Assembly: GCA_002633005.1 (NCBI GenBank)
Contig: NMRA01000032.1
Location: 1,298,064 to 1,337,888 of the forward strand
Direction: 5' to 3'
Source of the DNA: Phoronis australis
Taxonomy: Eukaryota > Phoronida > Phoronidae
Length of the DNA stretch: 39,825 bases
Shown here: piece after piece, positions 21,967 through 36,380 of the stretch
How the letters are laid out: every line of letters starts with the position of its first letter
Position numbering within the stretch: position 1 is the first letter of the stretch
Notes under the pieces: model-generated
Databases searched by the model: none
What the model saw: only the letters and a program-made list of their open reading frames with translations
Told to the model about the DNA's origin: nothing
Made by a program: the position numbers and the translations under genes

Positions 21967-22419
21967 ACTAATACTAAACACAGTTCCCACTCATATTGTG
22001 TTGAGTTCACCATGAGTTTTCCAGAACATAATTTTCATTTTCATAATCAAGTTATTTTCCCCACCAAAGTTGATATTAACAGTACAGTAATGTTTACAAA
22101 TGATTGTTGTCAAGCATTGAATACACGAGCAAGACCAAAAATGACAAAATTTTTCTTAACGCTTTCCTTTTTCATGTTCCAGGATTCTTCCATTGACGGA
22201 AACTATTGATGACATTTCCATATTTTCGAGACAAGTGGAAACCAGGATCACAGAAACTACCCGAGTACAGGGAAACTGCTTCAAACGCAGATAAGCGAAC
22301 ATTTTATATTATAGATATAGACCATGTAACCTTAATCGGTCAAGTGACTTCTCTAAGGGTTCTCACTGGAGACTAACTTTGGCGTGAGGGTTTTCAGGAA
22401 GTCTAATATATGTGGGAGC

Positions 22420-22444
22420 CTGGTTAAATTAATCAATTAACCAG
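22420..22444. repeat. Small palindrome
   Basis: ctggttaa and ttaaccag form an 8-bp perfect inverted repeat around a 9-bp loop. Too short to assign a role. Confidence 0.6.
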
Positions 22445-25400
22445 CAGAGACAAGGGAATTTAATTGGGGAAGATTTGCGGAGTAATCTAAATTACAACAG
22501 TGCAGTGGTAAAACAAAGGGTCTGACTGGCCGGATCAATAAACAAGGAGCCAGGTAGTCTCAGAAAATGTTTCCATGGCGCTACCATCAACAGGACAGCT
22601 GGACAACAAAGTATGAGGTGTGGTGCGTGTAATGAATGAACATGAACGGTGTACTGGTGCATAGAAGTTTTCAATCAGCGAATAAATGACGATGAAATTG
22701 AGCATGCAAATCCCAGCTGTGATGAGCCAATGTCATGTCCCTGGCAATCACACTGGACATGCCAGGTCTGAGTGCCTCCTGGCATATCTCATTAGCATTC
22801 GACTCAAAATTGTTTCAAATTACGAATTGTCTTTAATTCGCGTATAATCAATGATTCACACAATTTTGCACTGCTTAATTGGCATTAACCTCTAATCTTG
22901 GAGAAGTGACATGTGAATCATGATCGGATTGACGACAGTATGCAAGATGACCACAAAAGAAGTGTACCTATCGGGTCGTTTTTCAAAGGTCTTTATCAAG
23001 CTACGCACGTTACAATTTATAGTGATGTGCTATACAATGACTGCGAAATCTCATACATTCTCATTAATGAAACTGATTCCACACAAAAAATATTTACTTT
23101 CACTGTAACAGAACTCAAGCGAGTGCGAGTGTCACCCAGCACCTGACCTGACCAACCTCACAACTTGCGCGGTTCAAAATTCTGCTGTAACGAATAATCT
23201 TGCTTTTAAGCAAAATATCATTGAACATTTCAATGCAAATACGAGCTGGCCATGCAGACACTTTCCAGGTAGTTTCTACACCAGCGCGGTTAATGAAATA
23301 AATTTTATAACCCACTGAGTACAATAAAACCAGAATGCTAATGACCCAAAAGAATCATTTTAAGTCTCCTTCAGTAAAGAGCAGCAGAGCATGAGACAGA
23401 CATCAGTTGAAACTGACTGTTACTCAAAGTTAAGTGAGTTTTGAACCTTTTGGAAGCTAAAACTCTGATGTGATGGGAATTCCAAAGGACACAGACACAT
23501 ATAAGGAAGTCTAAATCATATAAATTGGGGAAAGGCAGTATAGAAGAGCACGGACATTTAAAGTTATGAAGGACCTCATCGCCAAGTCTGAGTATTTAGC
23601 CAAATACCTATAACACTTAAGATTTTAACTTTCCAGTGTTCTTTGAATAAAATTTAACGAATAAGAAAGAGAAATTCGTAACAAAAACAATGCTAACAAA
23701 AACATGACTAAACTTTGTTTGATACACATGTTCAATTTGAAATCACATTTCGTTTTAATTTTATGTAACTTTTTTCAAAAAAAAATCCTTCAGTCCCATC
23801 TTTTGATAACTCCTCAGTGTTTTAAAGAATAATGCATAAACTTGAAGTATGATATCGAAAAATTTCATATGGCTGATAACTGGTAAGTTATTCTGACATA
23901 TGATTGTACAAAGTTAATCATAATTTGAAGATTTTACTAGAGTTTTACATCACCTTAAAAGTGAAAATTTGGAAACATGGGGGTGGATGGTTAGCGATGC
24001 ATGGGTGTCAACCCTGACAGGAACGCTAGCTCTTTCAAAAACTGACCACCACGAAAACTAACAGACAGGAACAAAAACTCTGGCAATGATTTCTCATTCC
24101 TAATACCACGAATTTTATAATCAATAAACAACTAATGAATGATTAATTCTCTGTTACCAGATAAGATGAATGGTGATTAAAATGCAGTTACCACGCCGAC
24201 ATCAATGTTTCATGTCTCCATTGGTATCTGGGGGAAAAGCTTCTTACTCCACACAAATGGAGTTAGTCATTTTGCTGAACCTACTGAAATAACAGGATGT
24301 TCTCGTGCTCAACAGCATAACATCGATTCTCTGCGTGCAAAATGAGCGTGCGCAAAAAGCGGTAATTTTCACTGTTCCAAGCACACCCTCAAGAAATCAA
24401 TTACAATTTAAGATGTATGATGTAACACCAGTGAACAATTTTCGATGTAAGCAAGAAAAGATGCCACACAAGCTTGGACAGTGCCTTGAATCATGTTCAG
24501 AGACAAAAGATTCGAGATCAAGGTTATGCTGTAAAAATGTTCGGAAGAAGTAAAAACCACCACAACCACATTAACTCACAGGCCACTTTGAAAACTATTG
24601 TGCACATTTATGCTAGCCCACTATAACCAATAACAAATGGCGTCAATTGGGTATTGAGACCATTTTTTGAGACAGGGTCTAATTTATTTGCAATAAACAT
24701 TGAAAAGCACAAATGTTTAATTGGAACAGGTGGCGACAGGTTGGTTATTAATACCATGATTTCCAGTTGAGCCCCTCCCAGGTAATGCCTACCATGAAAT
24801 GGTTTGACCTTAACGGGTATTTTGCTGAAACAACCGAGGTCCACCAACTACAATAAAGTGTGCTTCTTAACAAAAATTTTAAAACGCTACGATTGGCTGA
24901 TCAACACATAGTAGGGGATTCCAAACACTGTCATGACAGCACTGGACTGCTGAAAAACTTCAAAGCCTTTCACAGGAAAAAATTGTTTAATCATCATCAG
25001 GGCGATTTCTCCAAATAGTACAAGCCACCTGACACTATTTTCAAGTACGTCAACCCTGGCATTCCAGACAGACAGTCACACAGGCCTTCAAGTCCCCGGA
25101 ACATTTTTGACTGTGGCTACTGTATATTTTGATAAGAGGCAGAAACAGTACTAAATATGCCACTTGTCAAGCCATCCTGATAACCCCCAGCAGTTGGTCA
25201 GTGGCAGAACAGGGCCACTAGGCAACGATTGGGCCAATCACAAACCACGCGGATCAACAGACTGCCATTCTGCGGCAGTGTTAAAAAACATTCAGGGTTG
25301 AGTTCTGTACACAAATGCAGCTGCGAACACATAGAACGCATAGTCAAAAGAGCGGATAATTAGATAGGAATGCACGTTATCTGTGTTGAGCCAGCTGAGT

Positions 25401-26658
25401 AGGAACAGGAGAAACGTGAAGGAACACTACCCAGCCTCGAGGATAGGGAGTTACTGTTGATTTGTATCAAATACTTGAAAACACCTTAAGGCTCAAGCAC
25501 AAAGTAAGCATGAACACTACCACCGATAGCAGTAGTTCAAAAACAAATAAAATACACAAATTTCATGCCAAATTTCAGCTCAAGCACGAACTGTAAGCAA
25601 ATGTTTACCAAACGCAATGAAATTGAGTGGTTGTATCAGTGGTTTTGTGGTTAAACCCCCCCCTCCCATAGATTCACATTGGGGAAAGTTATTGGGTCAA
25701 TTTCACAAAGTGCTGGGCTCAAGGTTGGTTCTTCAAGACAGGTTCCTGTGCCCCCAAAGCGTTGCCTCTCATTTTCTTGAGATCACTAAGATTAACAAAA
25801 ATTAGACTATGTTCAAAAGGCTGCATTGTTAAGAAGATAATATGAATCCAATGGTTGAAAGAATGTATGAAGTACCTATATCAAAATATAATACAGGAAA
25901 TGAGCACAGGACGTCTGAGGGTTTGAATCTTAACCGAAGGCTCAATTTTAACTCCACTCAAACTTGACCTGGGGCGGCATTCCGTAGAACTAAAGATAAG
26001 AGTGAGAGAAGCTAGTATGATCACGTATTTCCCTTGTAACTGCGTGGTGATTTCTTGCAAAGACTTGCATGATTTTGTGCTTTCGCGAACTTCTTGCGAC
26101 TAGGCCAAGCTAGGGTACTGATGTGTGAATGACGAGCACTAGAGATGGCTCTGCACACCAACCTCCCATCGCCTTACAGACTACTTTGGAGTCGAGCAGA
26201 GCAATGCAGGAACAAGACAGAAGCTCGTTAATAATAGCAACAACAGTCTAAAGAGAACAGGGCTCATGTCAGAGTATTCCAAGGGTATCATATCGATGAC
26301 TTGAACGACTCTCGAAAGTAGACGAAGGCGTTATTAAAAATTCTAGTCAAGTTGACTACAATTGCACTTGGCTGCTGTGCGCATTCAGTCACCTGTTGTA
26401 TTACACAGCCATTTCCCTTTAAGACAAAGAAGTACAGTACGGTAGAAATCTGTCAAAGTAACAGACAAGGACCCTTCACCTGTATTTGTGGTAGAGATTG
26501 AGGCAGTTGTCTTTGTTTGGTCTTGGTAAACAAAGGGAGGAACTTTGAAACAAATTGTAAACAACCTCTACTACTTTAGTAAGTAACGAGATCTTTAGGA
26601 ATCACATCTAATTACTGACATCTTCAAAAGTGCACAAAACATGCAGCAATGTTCTTTC

Positions 26659-26767
26659 AGTAATACGTAGTTAGGTTTAATGTTCTTGCATTTTGAAAAC
26701 TGTTCTCCGCTGAATAACAGGCAAGAAACTGGTTTTCAAAGTGTGGGCATGTTATATCAGACTATTG
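26659..26767. repeat. Foldback element, family 2, copy 2
   Basis: It aligns with 9741-9846: both have gcattttgA-AAC, then ctgaataa, then aaactggtt-tcaaa, then actattgcc, in that order. The inner arms (ttttgaaaac and its partner gttttcaaa) still pair. More diverged than copy 1. Confidence 0.7.
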
Positions 26768-28632
26768 CCTATACCACCACCCTCATGGGGAGAACAAAGA
26801 AATTAAGTCTGTCCTTTCCCAACAGCTGATTTTGATTGACATTTTTAAGAAAAGTTTGAAAGAGTACGCCAGTTGTTAACACCCTTCTCATAAAGTTCAA
26901 ATATCAATTTGCGTTTGAAAATGACGATAATTACCCTCGCTGGCCTCGCCCCCCAGGCAAAATAACTTTTAGACATTTAAACAAAAAAATGGATAAATAG
27001 TACAACTGGCTGTACTTCCGTTACGATTAACCGACATTCTCTGCATAAACAATGATGTTATTTATCAATGACCAATCAAGCATTGCTTAAACCAAATGGT
27101 ACCACCTACTTTCTTTCAGATGTAGTTATTAATTGATGCCTGTTTTATATAAAGGAATGTACAAAGTCACTGCCAGGCTGCTGGCTAGCTTGGAAAAACA
27201 ATTGCGGAAATGTAAAACTAACAAGACAACCACCAGAGACAAGGAAGGATAACACTCGATAAAAAAATCCTCCAATGTCCCATCCCTTTCAACTTTCATC
27301 ACCGAGGAAACTCCGTAGTAACAAGATTACGCTGTTCAGAGTATACAAAGAAACCTTTCAAGATAAAAGTGAATTTATAAGCAAGTTTTCTTAATTAACC
27401 TTTAAGGGAGTGCTGCACCTTTTAATTATGAAAGCCAATATCTATTGCCGGAGGCCTATAACACACTTAATGGTCAGCGCAGGATACTGTGCGGTAGGCT
27501 CTCTTAAGTGCATTGCTGGCCGGTTCTCACGAGCAGTTTGCATTCTGTCCAATCACCTGACTGAATACTAACCTTCACTTATCAGGTACAATAATTCCAC
27601 ATGCAACACAATATAAACAAATATAGTAGACTCTTGGCTTGTCAATTTTTTAAATAAAAATGTACAGCTGAAAATCTCCTTCATTGCAGACATGATTTGT
27701 AGCATTCAGCTGCTGTAAAACAACACTCGATAGTAGTTTTATAAAAAAATCACAAATTTAAAAAGACTTATTTTCTAAAACGCATAATTATAGCATATTA
27801 AGGTAACTTGCAGTACCACCACATGTCATAGATGAATTCTCCAATTATTAGAATTTCTTATACATTCAAACTTGATATACTAAGAGTACTGGGTGAAATG
27901 CACAGTCCGAAAGACAACCACAACCGATTCAACACTTAAAAACTTCATTTGGTCTACATTTGTAGAGAGTCCTACAATCCCTTACCTGAGTAAAATACTT
28001 AATTGATGAATGTGCTAATTTGATTAAAAATAAAGCCTATAGGGATCCACTCATTTTGCAGAGTGTCTAAGCACAGCTGTAGAAGATAAGTGAACAAAAG
28101 GAAAAACTGAAGCGTCTTATTGAAATCCAATGGAATGGGTTTTCATTGTTTTAAATTGCCTAGAGCATTCTTCAAACCAACAGGGACACTGTGGAGGGGT
28201 CCCTCGCAAAAAGGTAAAAACAACTGTGCATTCTCGACAATCATGGATGATTCAAGCAGTGACGAAAGGTGTCATCAAATATTCATTAATTACAGACCAG
28301 AAGTATGAATGAATTCAGAGCGTTAATTACTGGCCACCGGCTTAACGAGTCACTCACTTGTGCGACTGATTACCAGGTATAATCCCTGATTCATCGCCAC
28401 TTATTGATTAGGACCAGTGTCCAGTGGTCAACCATGATAATGAAGGCCATTTGTTCAAGTGCATTGTCCACACTGCATGACTGACCAGTCAGTGAAGAGG
28501 CCAGGTGACAATAGTGCTCTTTGGTGACAAGTGGATTCAAGTCATCATCCTTACATAACATTGCATCATATCACATAACCAGGAGCCATTGGGATGTCAA
28601 CACAAGGAACCAACTGAAATCTGTACCTTCAA

Positions 28633-28714
28633 NNNNNNNNNNNNNNNNNNNNNNNNNNNNNNNNNNNNNNNNNNNNNNNNNNNNNNNNNNNNNNNNNNNN
28701 NNNNNNNNNNNNNN
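28633..28714. other. Assembly gap (82 Ns)
   Basis: 82 consecutive Ns. The true length and content are unknown, so translations across it are meaningless. Confidence 0.99.
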
Positions 28715-29892
28715 GGGTGCATACTGATTAACCCAAACACACAACTTTGTAAAAGTTTCAGTTGGTAAATTGCTGTTGTGATTACCTGAATCAGAAAAAA
28801 ATGTGATGCAAAATATATGACAATGTGACACGACTGTGGGTTTTTATTCTTATTTGTGAGTACAAATCACAATGTTACTGTACCAGGCCATGGATGGGTC
28901 AATCCAGAGACACAAATTAGGGTACAGAAGATTTGATGTGTTACTTTGATGCAGATAATATACACTAACCAAATATGGACCTTGTTTGAGGTTCTGTTTA
29001 CCCCTTTAGTCCATATAGTTGCTGTGTATAGTTTGGAGGGTTAAATCATCATATTGAAAAAGCTCTTAATTAACTTTGAATTAAGAGTAAGAGAAAAGCG
29101 GTAGGTTTTATAAGATGACAAATAATGGCTTCCAAGTTGGGTTGAACATTTAAGCAGAAATAGGCATGGCAAACTTACGTCATAATCGCAATGAACATCA
29201 ATCAAATCAAAAAGGAAAATTGACACAATAATTAAATTTGCCAATTTCTATTAATCAAACATTTTCCCTTAACTAGAGTTAACAGCACTTTGAGGTGGTT
29301 TACTTATCAAAAATGCCCTGGCTAACCTAGTGACCACAGGCTACAAGTCCAAGCAAACAAAGATGAATCTTATCTTTCAGCAATAAAGAAAACCCAAATG
29401 GCTCATATGAGTTTGGAAAAGAATGGATGCTATCTTGAAGCAAATGGATCCATGTGAATAGAAAATGGAAGAATTTAGGCCAACCATGATACAATGTACA
29501 CTCTAGGCCAGAGTTGTTGAAATTCAACTAACATGTCAATCTGAATCCTCAGGTGTATAGAATTGCGGGAAACTTGGTAAAATCAGTGTCACATGTAAAA
29601 GGTTCAAAATCTTAATTCACATGTGATAGCTGCAAATAAACTGATAAGCCAGGTCACTTTGATAAGTAGACAAAAAATACACCAGTCCAAAAGTAAACAG
29701 TTCCACCTTGGTTTTAGGCATTTTTTTACACTTCTGTACCAGCATTCAACCACTGTAATCCCTCAGAACAATGGCATTTGGAACAAACAGGTAAAGGTGT
29801 TAATATCAACACCTTGATCGAAAGTTAGGTACCGATAGCTTCAGCTTTAAAGTAAAGTTAATAATTATTAGTTAATAATTAATAGTCAATTG

Positions 29893-30063
29893 CAATAAAA
29901 TATCACCAGTTTTTCAAAATTTTGTAAGATTGGTACATATCACACAAAACTTGAACATTGTAAAGCATTAATCTTGTACTATTCATATCTTATTTACAAA
30001 AAACAAGAAAATACAATTACAGCTGGCGGACATATTGTGCATCAAATTGGTGAGATTTTATAG
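29893..30063 (+). mobile_element. MITE-like repeat family 1, copy D (short form)
   Basis: The ends caataaaatatcacc and ggtgagattttatag are near-perfect inverted repeats (ataaaat-tcacc in both). The interior matches copy C: ggtaca, acttg-acat, gcattaat, then gcggacatattgtg. At 171 bp it lacks the early part present in copies A, B and E. Confidence 0.75.
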
Positions 30064-33000
30064 TGATCTAGTTGGAAAGTCTCCCAGGTTGTCGAATTGA
30101 TGGAGACCTCAAAGCAAATTGTCGATGATTTTTTATCAATGGCAGGGCCTGGCAGTGGGAGAGATGGGGAGGAAGGGTGGACAGGAAGGCTGAGCGTGAA
30201 ACGTAACTTGTAGTCGAGTCATCGACAATACATCAGTCAGGAAAGTTCCCAGAATTGAATGTACTGTAGAAATCATCCACCGAGAATGACAATGTGTTTA
30301 GAATAGTCGGAAAAGGTTTTGAAAACGACCTTTAATTCAAAGATGAAATGCAGAAGAATGAAAGTGTTCATTCACCAGCAGTGTATGCCATCACATGGCT
30401 GTCTTCTTTGCCAGTGTTTATAGCCATGTCTACAGGCATGAACCATGAAACAAGTAATGAGCAATAACAGACATCCAAGTTATCAACATTTACTAAACTG
30501 TGTGTGGTGCTATTAACCTGCTTAATGCAGGGGAAGAAATTGTCAGCCTCATCTAAATACAGGAAATGCAAGAATTGTACGCATTCAACATTGATTTCTG
30601 CACATTTCCTGAAAGTCACTTGTAGTACAACCCAAAAGTCATCGAACAAAAACGTCATTTCCTCCCACGTCGTCTAAATCCACTTACAGCGAAAATTGCT
30701 GACAAAATCCCAACTTAGGAATAGCGATTGTTCAGTGTTAGCATCTTAGTAAATAACCGTTTTCCAATATACTGGTAACATGATGAAATGCACGTCGACA
30801 CTAGATGGCATTGGAGTCAATTGTGGACAGTGATCTGCATTCTTGTAGTTGTAGGGATTCGATAGAGTGGGGTAATTTAACAGCGTTTTTTAATGATGTG
30901 GGGAGCGATCATCTATCAATTCAAATAACCAACGTCTTAAAATGCCTGTGAGTGAAAGACGGCTTTTTACCCAGCTGCCATGACAGGGACTTGCAGATGA
31001 TTTTGTACGATTTCGCAACTTGTGTACAACGACGGTACACAAAGTTCTTTCAATTAAGACACAATGTGGCACACTAAATTTTAAAATTTTCAATAAGAGT
31101 AAGCAAGAAGATAGGCTTACTTCATTATTTGAAAGCTTTGTATAGTACAGCTGTCGCCAACAAACACACAATAAAATTACGAAGATTTTGACAATAGAGA
31201 AGGCATTTGAATTATGAAAAGTGACAATTTTGGCCATTATTTTTGTTCGAAATCGAGGAAACTACCATACTGTTTTTACTCTTATGATGAGAAAGCTTCC
31301 ATGATTGAGGCTGATGTCCTCTCTCTGCTTATCCTTACTATTCTTCTACTCAAAATCATTTACGTTCTGCCCACTGAACTAAGAAAAAACAGCATCTGAA
31401 GTTACCAGCTTGGTACTCTAGCTATCAGACTACACTGGGACCAAATATGCACCGACTTGTTTTACACAATGGAATTTCAATCGTTTGATCATCTGTAAGT
31501 TATTTTGCAGTCATAATTCTTTTGCATGATGCAAGTTCTGTTACAACTGGGACACTCTTTCGACAAGGGACGCAACCCTACATGAAGACAACTAGCCCAA
31601 TCAATTGCAAAGGGCAGTCAAGACAACTCCTTGAAGAGAAAAAATAGGCAGCTGACATCGGAGTTTTTTTACGGTCACCTCACACAACTGGATTAAAGAG
31701 GTCTCCAGGCACCAATCGATAGTCAACATGACTTACTGCATACATCTTTAGTAAATGCGACCAAATCAATCAAACAAAAATATATGAGGAATTGTACCGA
31801 CCAACTGCATGGCTGCTCGAGCAGTAAATTGATGAAAATGGGCAACACAAATGAGCAGAGGATAAATAGACAGTTTTCAAATGGTACACGAATGCATCCA
31901 GTGATGGAATCTGATTCTGGAGTACTTTCTCGTATACAACGTCACATTGAAATATTTAAACACTAACTAATAATTTTAAAAATTGCGTGATATTTTGGAA
32001 AGCAGTGGTCTCACTGAAGAAGTACCGTATCATAGTTTTTCCTTGAAGGATAGACATTATGAAAAATCCATCACATGACCTTTGGCGAGATGACGTTATG
32101 TTAAACATCGAGTTAAGCACCACCTTCGTTAATTAAACATCTAAGTTTCAGACAAAAATGTTTGCAGGAAATCAAAAAGTACGAAAAGAAATAAAAATAT
32201 CTCTCTATATTTCTCCACCAAGACATTTTAGTCACCTAACAATCCAACTTAAAGTGTGAAACTTTATCTTTAAGACTTTAACCGACCAGACTGCACTGCT
32301 TCAGGTGCCACGGATAAAACAAAAAACTGCTCAAATGAACTTTTGCCACTATCGCAACCATATCAAATTGTAAAGCTCTCCAGATTAAAAAGTTTACATA
32401 GCAAAATTGAGGGCAGATAATCAGTATTCTTCATCCATCAGAAGTGACCTCGACGGCGTCTCACCGACCCAAGGTGTGCGTGTGCTGTTAGCGATAATCT
32501 GACAAACGCTCATATCCTGTTTGGTGCTCAGGTGATAACTCGTTTTTCAGTGTTTGTAATCTGTGACTCCAATTATAAATCACTTTGCATAACAGTAAAG
32601 AAGTCTGCTCAGAATGTTATGCCATGTTCATCTGCTCATTAGGCAGAAGTATTTTTCGAGTTATTATTTTGACATAAAAAACAAAAACAGATGTTTCACA
32701 TCAATATTCTTTGGAAAATGAAACGAAAATAGAACCAAACCAACCATACTCTGAAGAATGCTAGACTGTCAGAAATTGGAAAAACGTTAACAAATTAAAA
32801 GAATCATAAGCCAAGTTGCAGTGGAGAAATAAATCACATCTTCAAATTAAAATGTCCACAACACCATTTGCCATTTTCTGACATGCAACCACACCAGTCT
32901 TATTGGTAAATCTTAATTAGCAAGCGCTTCACACCAAAACTCATAACAAAAAACGAGATAACAGAAGACAGTGACTACTATTAAAAGTCACGAATTTGAG

Positions 33001-35079
33001 TATACGACACAAAACCGTTTAAACTGTAACACGATTGGCTACTCTGCTTTTTGCGTCAAAAAGTAACAATAAACGACGTTATCCTTGACAGCAACTAATT
33101 AACATATTGTCAGACAGCAATTACCGGTGTCGAGATTAACCAGTTGCTAGGGTATTTTCGATGCAAAAAAATGGTGTTCACAGTTAATTTAAGGTTACCT
33201 GGCAACCTTCTGATTACAAAACAATGTAACGCATACATTTGCTCAAAAATGTCAGTTTCCAATACTAAGCGCAGTTCAGTCTTAGGGGACGTCTTTTTTG
33301 CTTGACAAGATCACTCTCCGTGGCATCGCCATGACGAGGAAAACAAGAGAAAACCCAGAGCACGAACCACTAACATAGCAAACTTCCCTCGAACATCATA
33401 CCTCTTTGTTTTTGGCAGGTGCAGACCACTACAGGACACCCTTAACGTCACTGTAAAGAGACACCACCATTGGAACACTTCCCAATTGGGGAACAATTGC
33501 AGCAAAGTCTAAATCAACACAAACATGAGGGCCACAGGTAGAACATGACCCCCTGGTATGTGGTGCATCAATTAATGAGTGACGACATGACAAAGACGTC
33601 CCTGTTCCACAAACCTGACACTCTGTCCATCTCTATTGACACCTTCAACGTGCAAACATTTGCTTTTTGTGCCGAGGTAATTGCTTGCTTACAAACTCCC
33701 GGGGACAGAAAGTCACCATAGTGGATCGACACACAAAACAGTTTGAAAGTTACATTTATGCACCCATCTCGTGTGCTTGAATAGTGAAATGCATAATCCG
33801 GAGCTACTCTACACCTTGTTCTTTTGCATTTCTCCAAGGAAATGAATACCGGAAATCTAAATTTTGCGTCAGATTAACACTTGACGGAATATTTGTGGTG
33901 TATTTACACAGTTTGTTAACATACCTGCCATTACAATAATTTGTCTTACAACACTGCACAAACCTAAACAACAACCATTATGCAGGCACAGTAATTCTCT
34001 ACTTATTTCAAGCAAAAAATTGTCAAATTCCAGTTTGAGCAAAATACAAATAATGATCGCAGTCCCGGGACGACTGACCTATTGAATGGTACGCTTCAAG
34101 TGAACTTTCGACTTTCTATACCAACTGCAACGCTTAAATTTCGAGTCTTGAGTCCGGATGTTAGATCTTTGGCCCCGGAGTTAACTGCGTGGATGCAAGA
34201 CGCTCACAAAAGAACAAGTCTCTTGTGAATGAAAGGCAAGATTTTGGAGAGTACAATCAGGGCCCTACTTGTGTACAAGTAGCAAAATGACAGCCACTGA
34301 AGTGATTGGTCGGTGAGGCTACAATGTTGAATTCTGGGACTGAACTCACTGTTTTGGTGTCAAAAATTCCTAATGAGGGTCTTGCAAAGATCTATGGAAC
34401 ACGACCAACGTCATGTGATAGCAGGCCAAACACATTGAAAATCGCTAAAAAGATCACTGAACTGAGTCAGGATAAAATCTTCAACATCATCTTCACATCT
34501 CTTCCAGACATCAATAAACAATGGACAGCTTTTTATGACTTATTCTCAGAAAGAATTACCCCACCCTTTTGATCTTCTCCAGACTATTGAGGAGACGATA
34601 TGCTTTATTTCACAAGTCAAACAGAGCCAGAGGATCACCACTAGCCTAACAAAAAAACCAAAACCACACAAGACCAGGACAGGCTTTCTAATGGGAAAAA
34701 CATGTATACTCTTCAGTGACTCAGATCTCAATATTGAATTGCTTTATGGTTTTGTTAAGTAGCTGAAGGAAAAAGCAAAGTTGTAAAAGTGTCAAATTTT
34801 CGGGTTTAAATTACTCCTTAATACCCCTTAAGATATTCCAGGCCTGTGGCACAACACAAACATTGTGCACACAAGAGCAGTTGGTCACTTCTTTGGTTAA
34901 CCTCATCACCAGGTCGCTTTCGTCAATGAGAAGAGGTAAGAGGTCTGGACAGTATTGTATCAAGAGCCCACAGGTAAAGGTTAACAATCTCAATAGTGCA
35001 GGACCTTAGGACTGTTACACATTTTTTCTGCAACACAGCAACTGAAAATGTGATTACAGAAAATCGTCGCGTAGCACTA

Positions 35080-35293
35080 TATTAAAATTTCACCACTATC
35101 GGATAAAAATTAAGGCCTTCCAACATTGGTGTGAATGCCCATGTTTTTTCAAAACATTTTCTGACCGTAGCTATGGTACACAGACTTGGACATGGTAACG
35201 CATTAATTTCATGCTATACATCATACGAAAAAATGAGAAAACAAAATTTCACTTGTGCGCCATATTGTGTCCTGCACTGGAGACATTTCACCG
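35080..35293 (+). mobile_element. MITE-like repeat family 1, copy C
   Basis: Runs from tattaaaatttcacc to ggagacatttcaccg. The interior has aacattggtgtgaatgccc, ttcaaaacattttctga and aaaatttcacttgtgcgcca, matching copies A, B and E in order. About 214 bp. Confidence 0.75.
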
Positions 35294-36062
35294 TGTGACA
35301 ACATTAAGATTATCACGCTAACTCCTGAAGTCACCTGCCTCCATTTCACATAATTAGCAGTAAAGCACTCTCAGGTACCTGTATGTACATACCAGATAAA
35401 TAAATAAACTTAAAATTACGAGATATACATTTTTCACGCATTGCTCTTTTTCATGATGTTGGGATCAGCTATTTTAGCCTTGGCTTGCCACCTGGTAAGA
35501 AGTTTTTTCGGGGGCTTGAAAATGGTCCCTCATGTTCTGTCACAACCTCCCCCCACACCCAATTCCCCTCATTTGATCTCACCGTCAACATTGACTGCTT
35601 GAACTACGTCGGGATATGAAGCAAATGGAACAGGGTAACCACTGGTTACTAACCAGACCAGGAAACTGAAAGGACAGAGTTGGGGATATCAACAGTGGTG
35701 CTGATGGTTTTCAAATGCATTGTGGAAAGGATGGAGGTTTCTAGAGCTTGCAGTCACCAACGGACTTTCATTCCACTACAATACAACTAATTTATTTTTC
35801 TTACAGCACAGTTTTGAGAAGCCATGTTCTGCTACTCAGACAGGCACGCTTTAGTTGAATGGTCCCAATGTGGGTGAGTTCGGTATTGGTAGTGCAGTTT
35901 AAATTTTCAGGTCGAAAAAATCACATAGTTTGTCCTAAGTGAGTATGACAATAAAAGCCTGCCAATAATGTATCCTATTTAATTCGCCATTTAAGTGCAT
36001 ATAATCATTATATTTTCTCATCGATTGTGATTCATTAGTTAGTGTGACCAGTTGTGGCAACC

Positions 36063-36196
36063 ATGTCTCATATTTTTAAACCTAATGAGACATTGCCTCC
36101 TTTTAGTATTATCCCAGAGACATCACTGGTGATACGTGGGTCACGGTCGACGCATTGTCTGTGTTGCGGTGCAGAGAATCCCTCGGCGTGCAAAAA
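36063..36196 (+). CDS. Possible first exon of an unknown plus-strand gene
   Basis: An ATG in good context (caaccATGt) opens 44 codons that include MSHIFKPNETLPPF, then THCLCCGAENPSACKK, and a GTACGT donor-like site follows. The C-x-C-C...C cluster and a local increase of CpG (about 36120-36330) are the only reasons to list it. No family is recognised and no downstream exon was found, so chance is quite possible. Confidence 0.15.
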
Positions 36197-36338
36197 GTAC
36201 GTTTTCTTTGTAGGATCGAAATTCTCATTTTTATAAGAGTGGCTTATAAGCAGGCGACGTCTGCCAATTAACAGATGATTTGTGGCGAGTACAAGTTAGT
36301 CGGACGAGCCAATATGGCGTACGAGTCCTGAAAAGCAG

Positions 36339-36380
36339 ACTAACAACTAGGCAACCTACACTAACAACTAGGCAACCTAC
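36339..36380. repeat. Tandem duplication of 21 bp
   Basis: The unit actaacaactaggcaacctac has 21 bp; written in two parts it is actaacaacta + ggcaacctac. It occurs twice, perfectly and head to tail, and meets the left end of family-1 copy E. Confidence 0.95.

Larger units (their letters stand above)
20207..28632 (-). other. Presumed first intron or upstream DNA, proximal part
   Basis: AT-rich DNA upstream of the first supported exon. It contains family-1 copy B (21708-21966), family-2 copy 2 (26659-26767) and a small palindrome (22420-22444). No minus-strand ATG exon with a signal peptide and a phase-1 donor was found, and no plus-strand gene is convincing. Confidence 0.65.

Noticed and set aside
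22723-22775. A catgtcc...ggacatg inverted pair, possible p53-like response element
   Set aside because: The half-sites deviate from the consensus and the spacing is wrong; chance is likelier.
25905-25940. A possible tRNA B box (gggtttgaatct)
   Set aside because: No A box at the right distance and no cloverleaf stems can be drawn.
28521-28831. Open frames on both strands across 28633-28714
   Set aside because: They run through Ns and have no meaning.
29041-29244. A signal-like minus-strand frame ANLIIVSIFLFDLIDVHCDY followed by GTAAGT
   Set aside because: It has no ATG (it opens at TTG after a TAG stop) and the donor is in phase 0.
34306-34572. An 88-codon plus-strand frame
   Set aside because: It opens at TTG, has no recognisable domain, no splice context and typical intronic composition.
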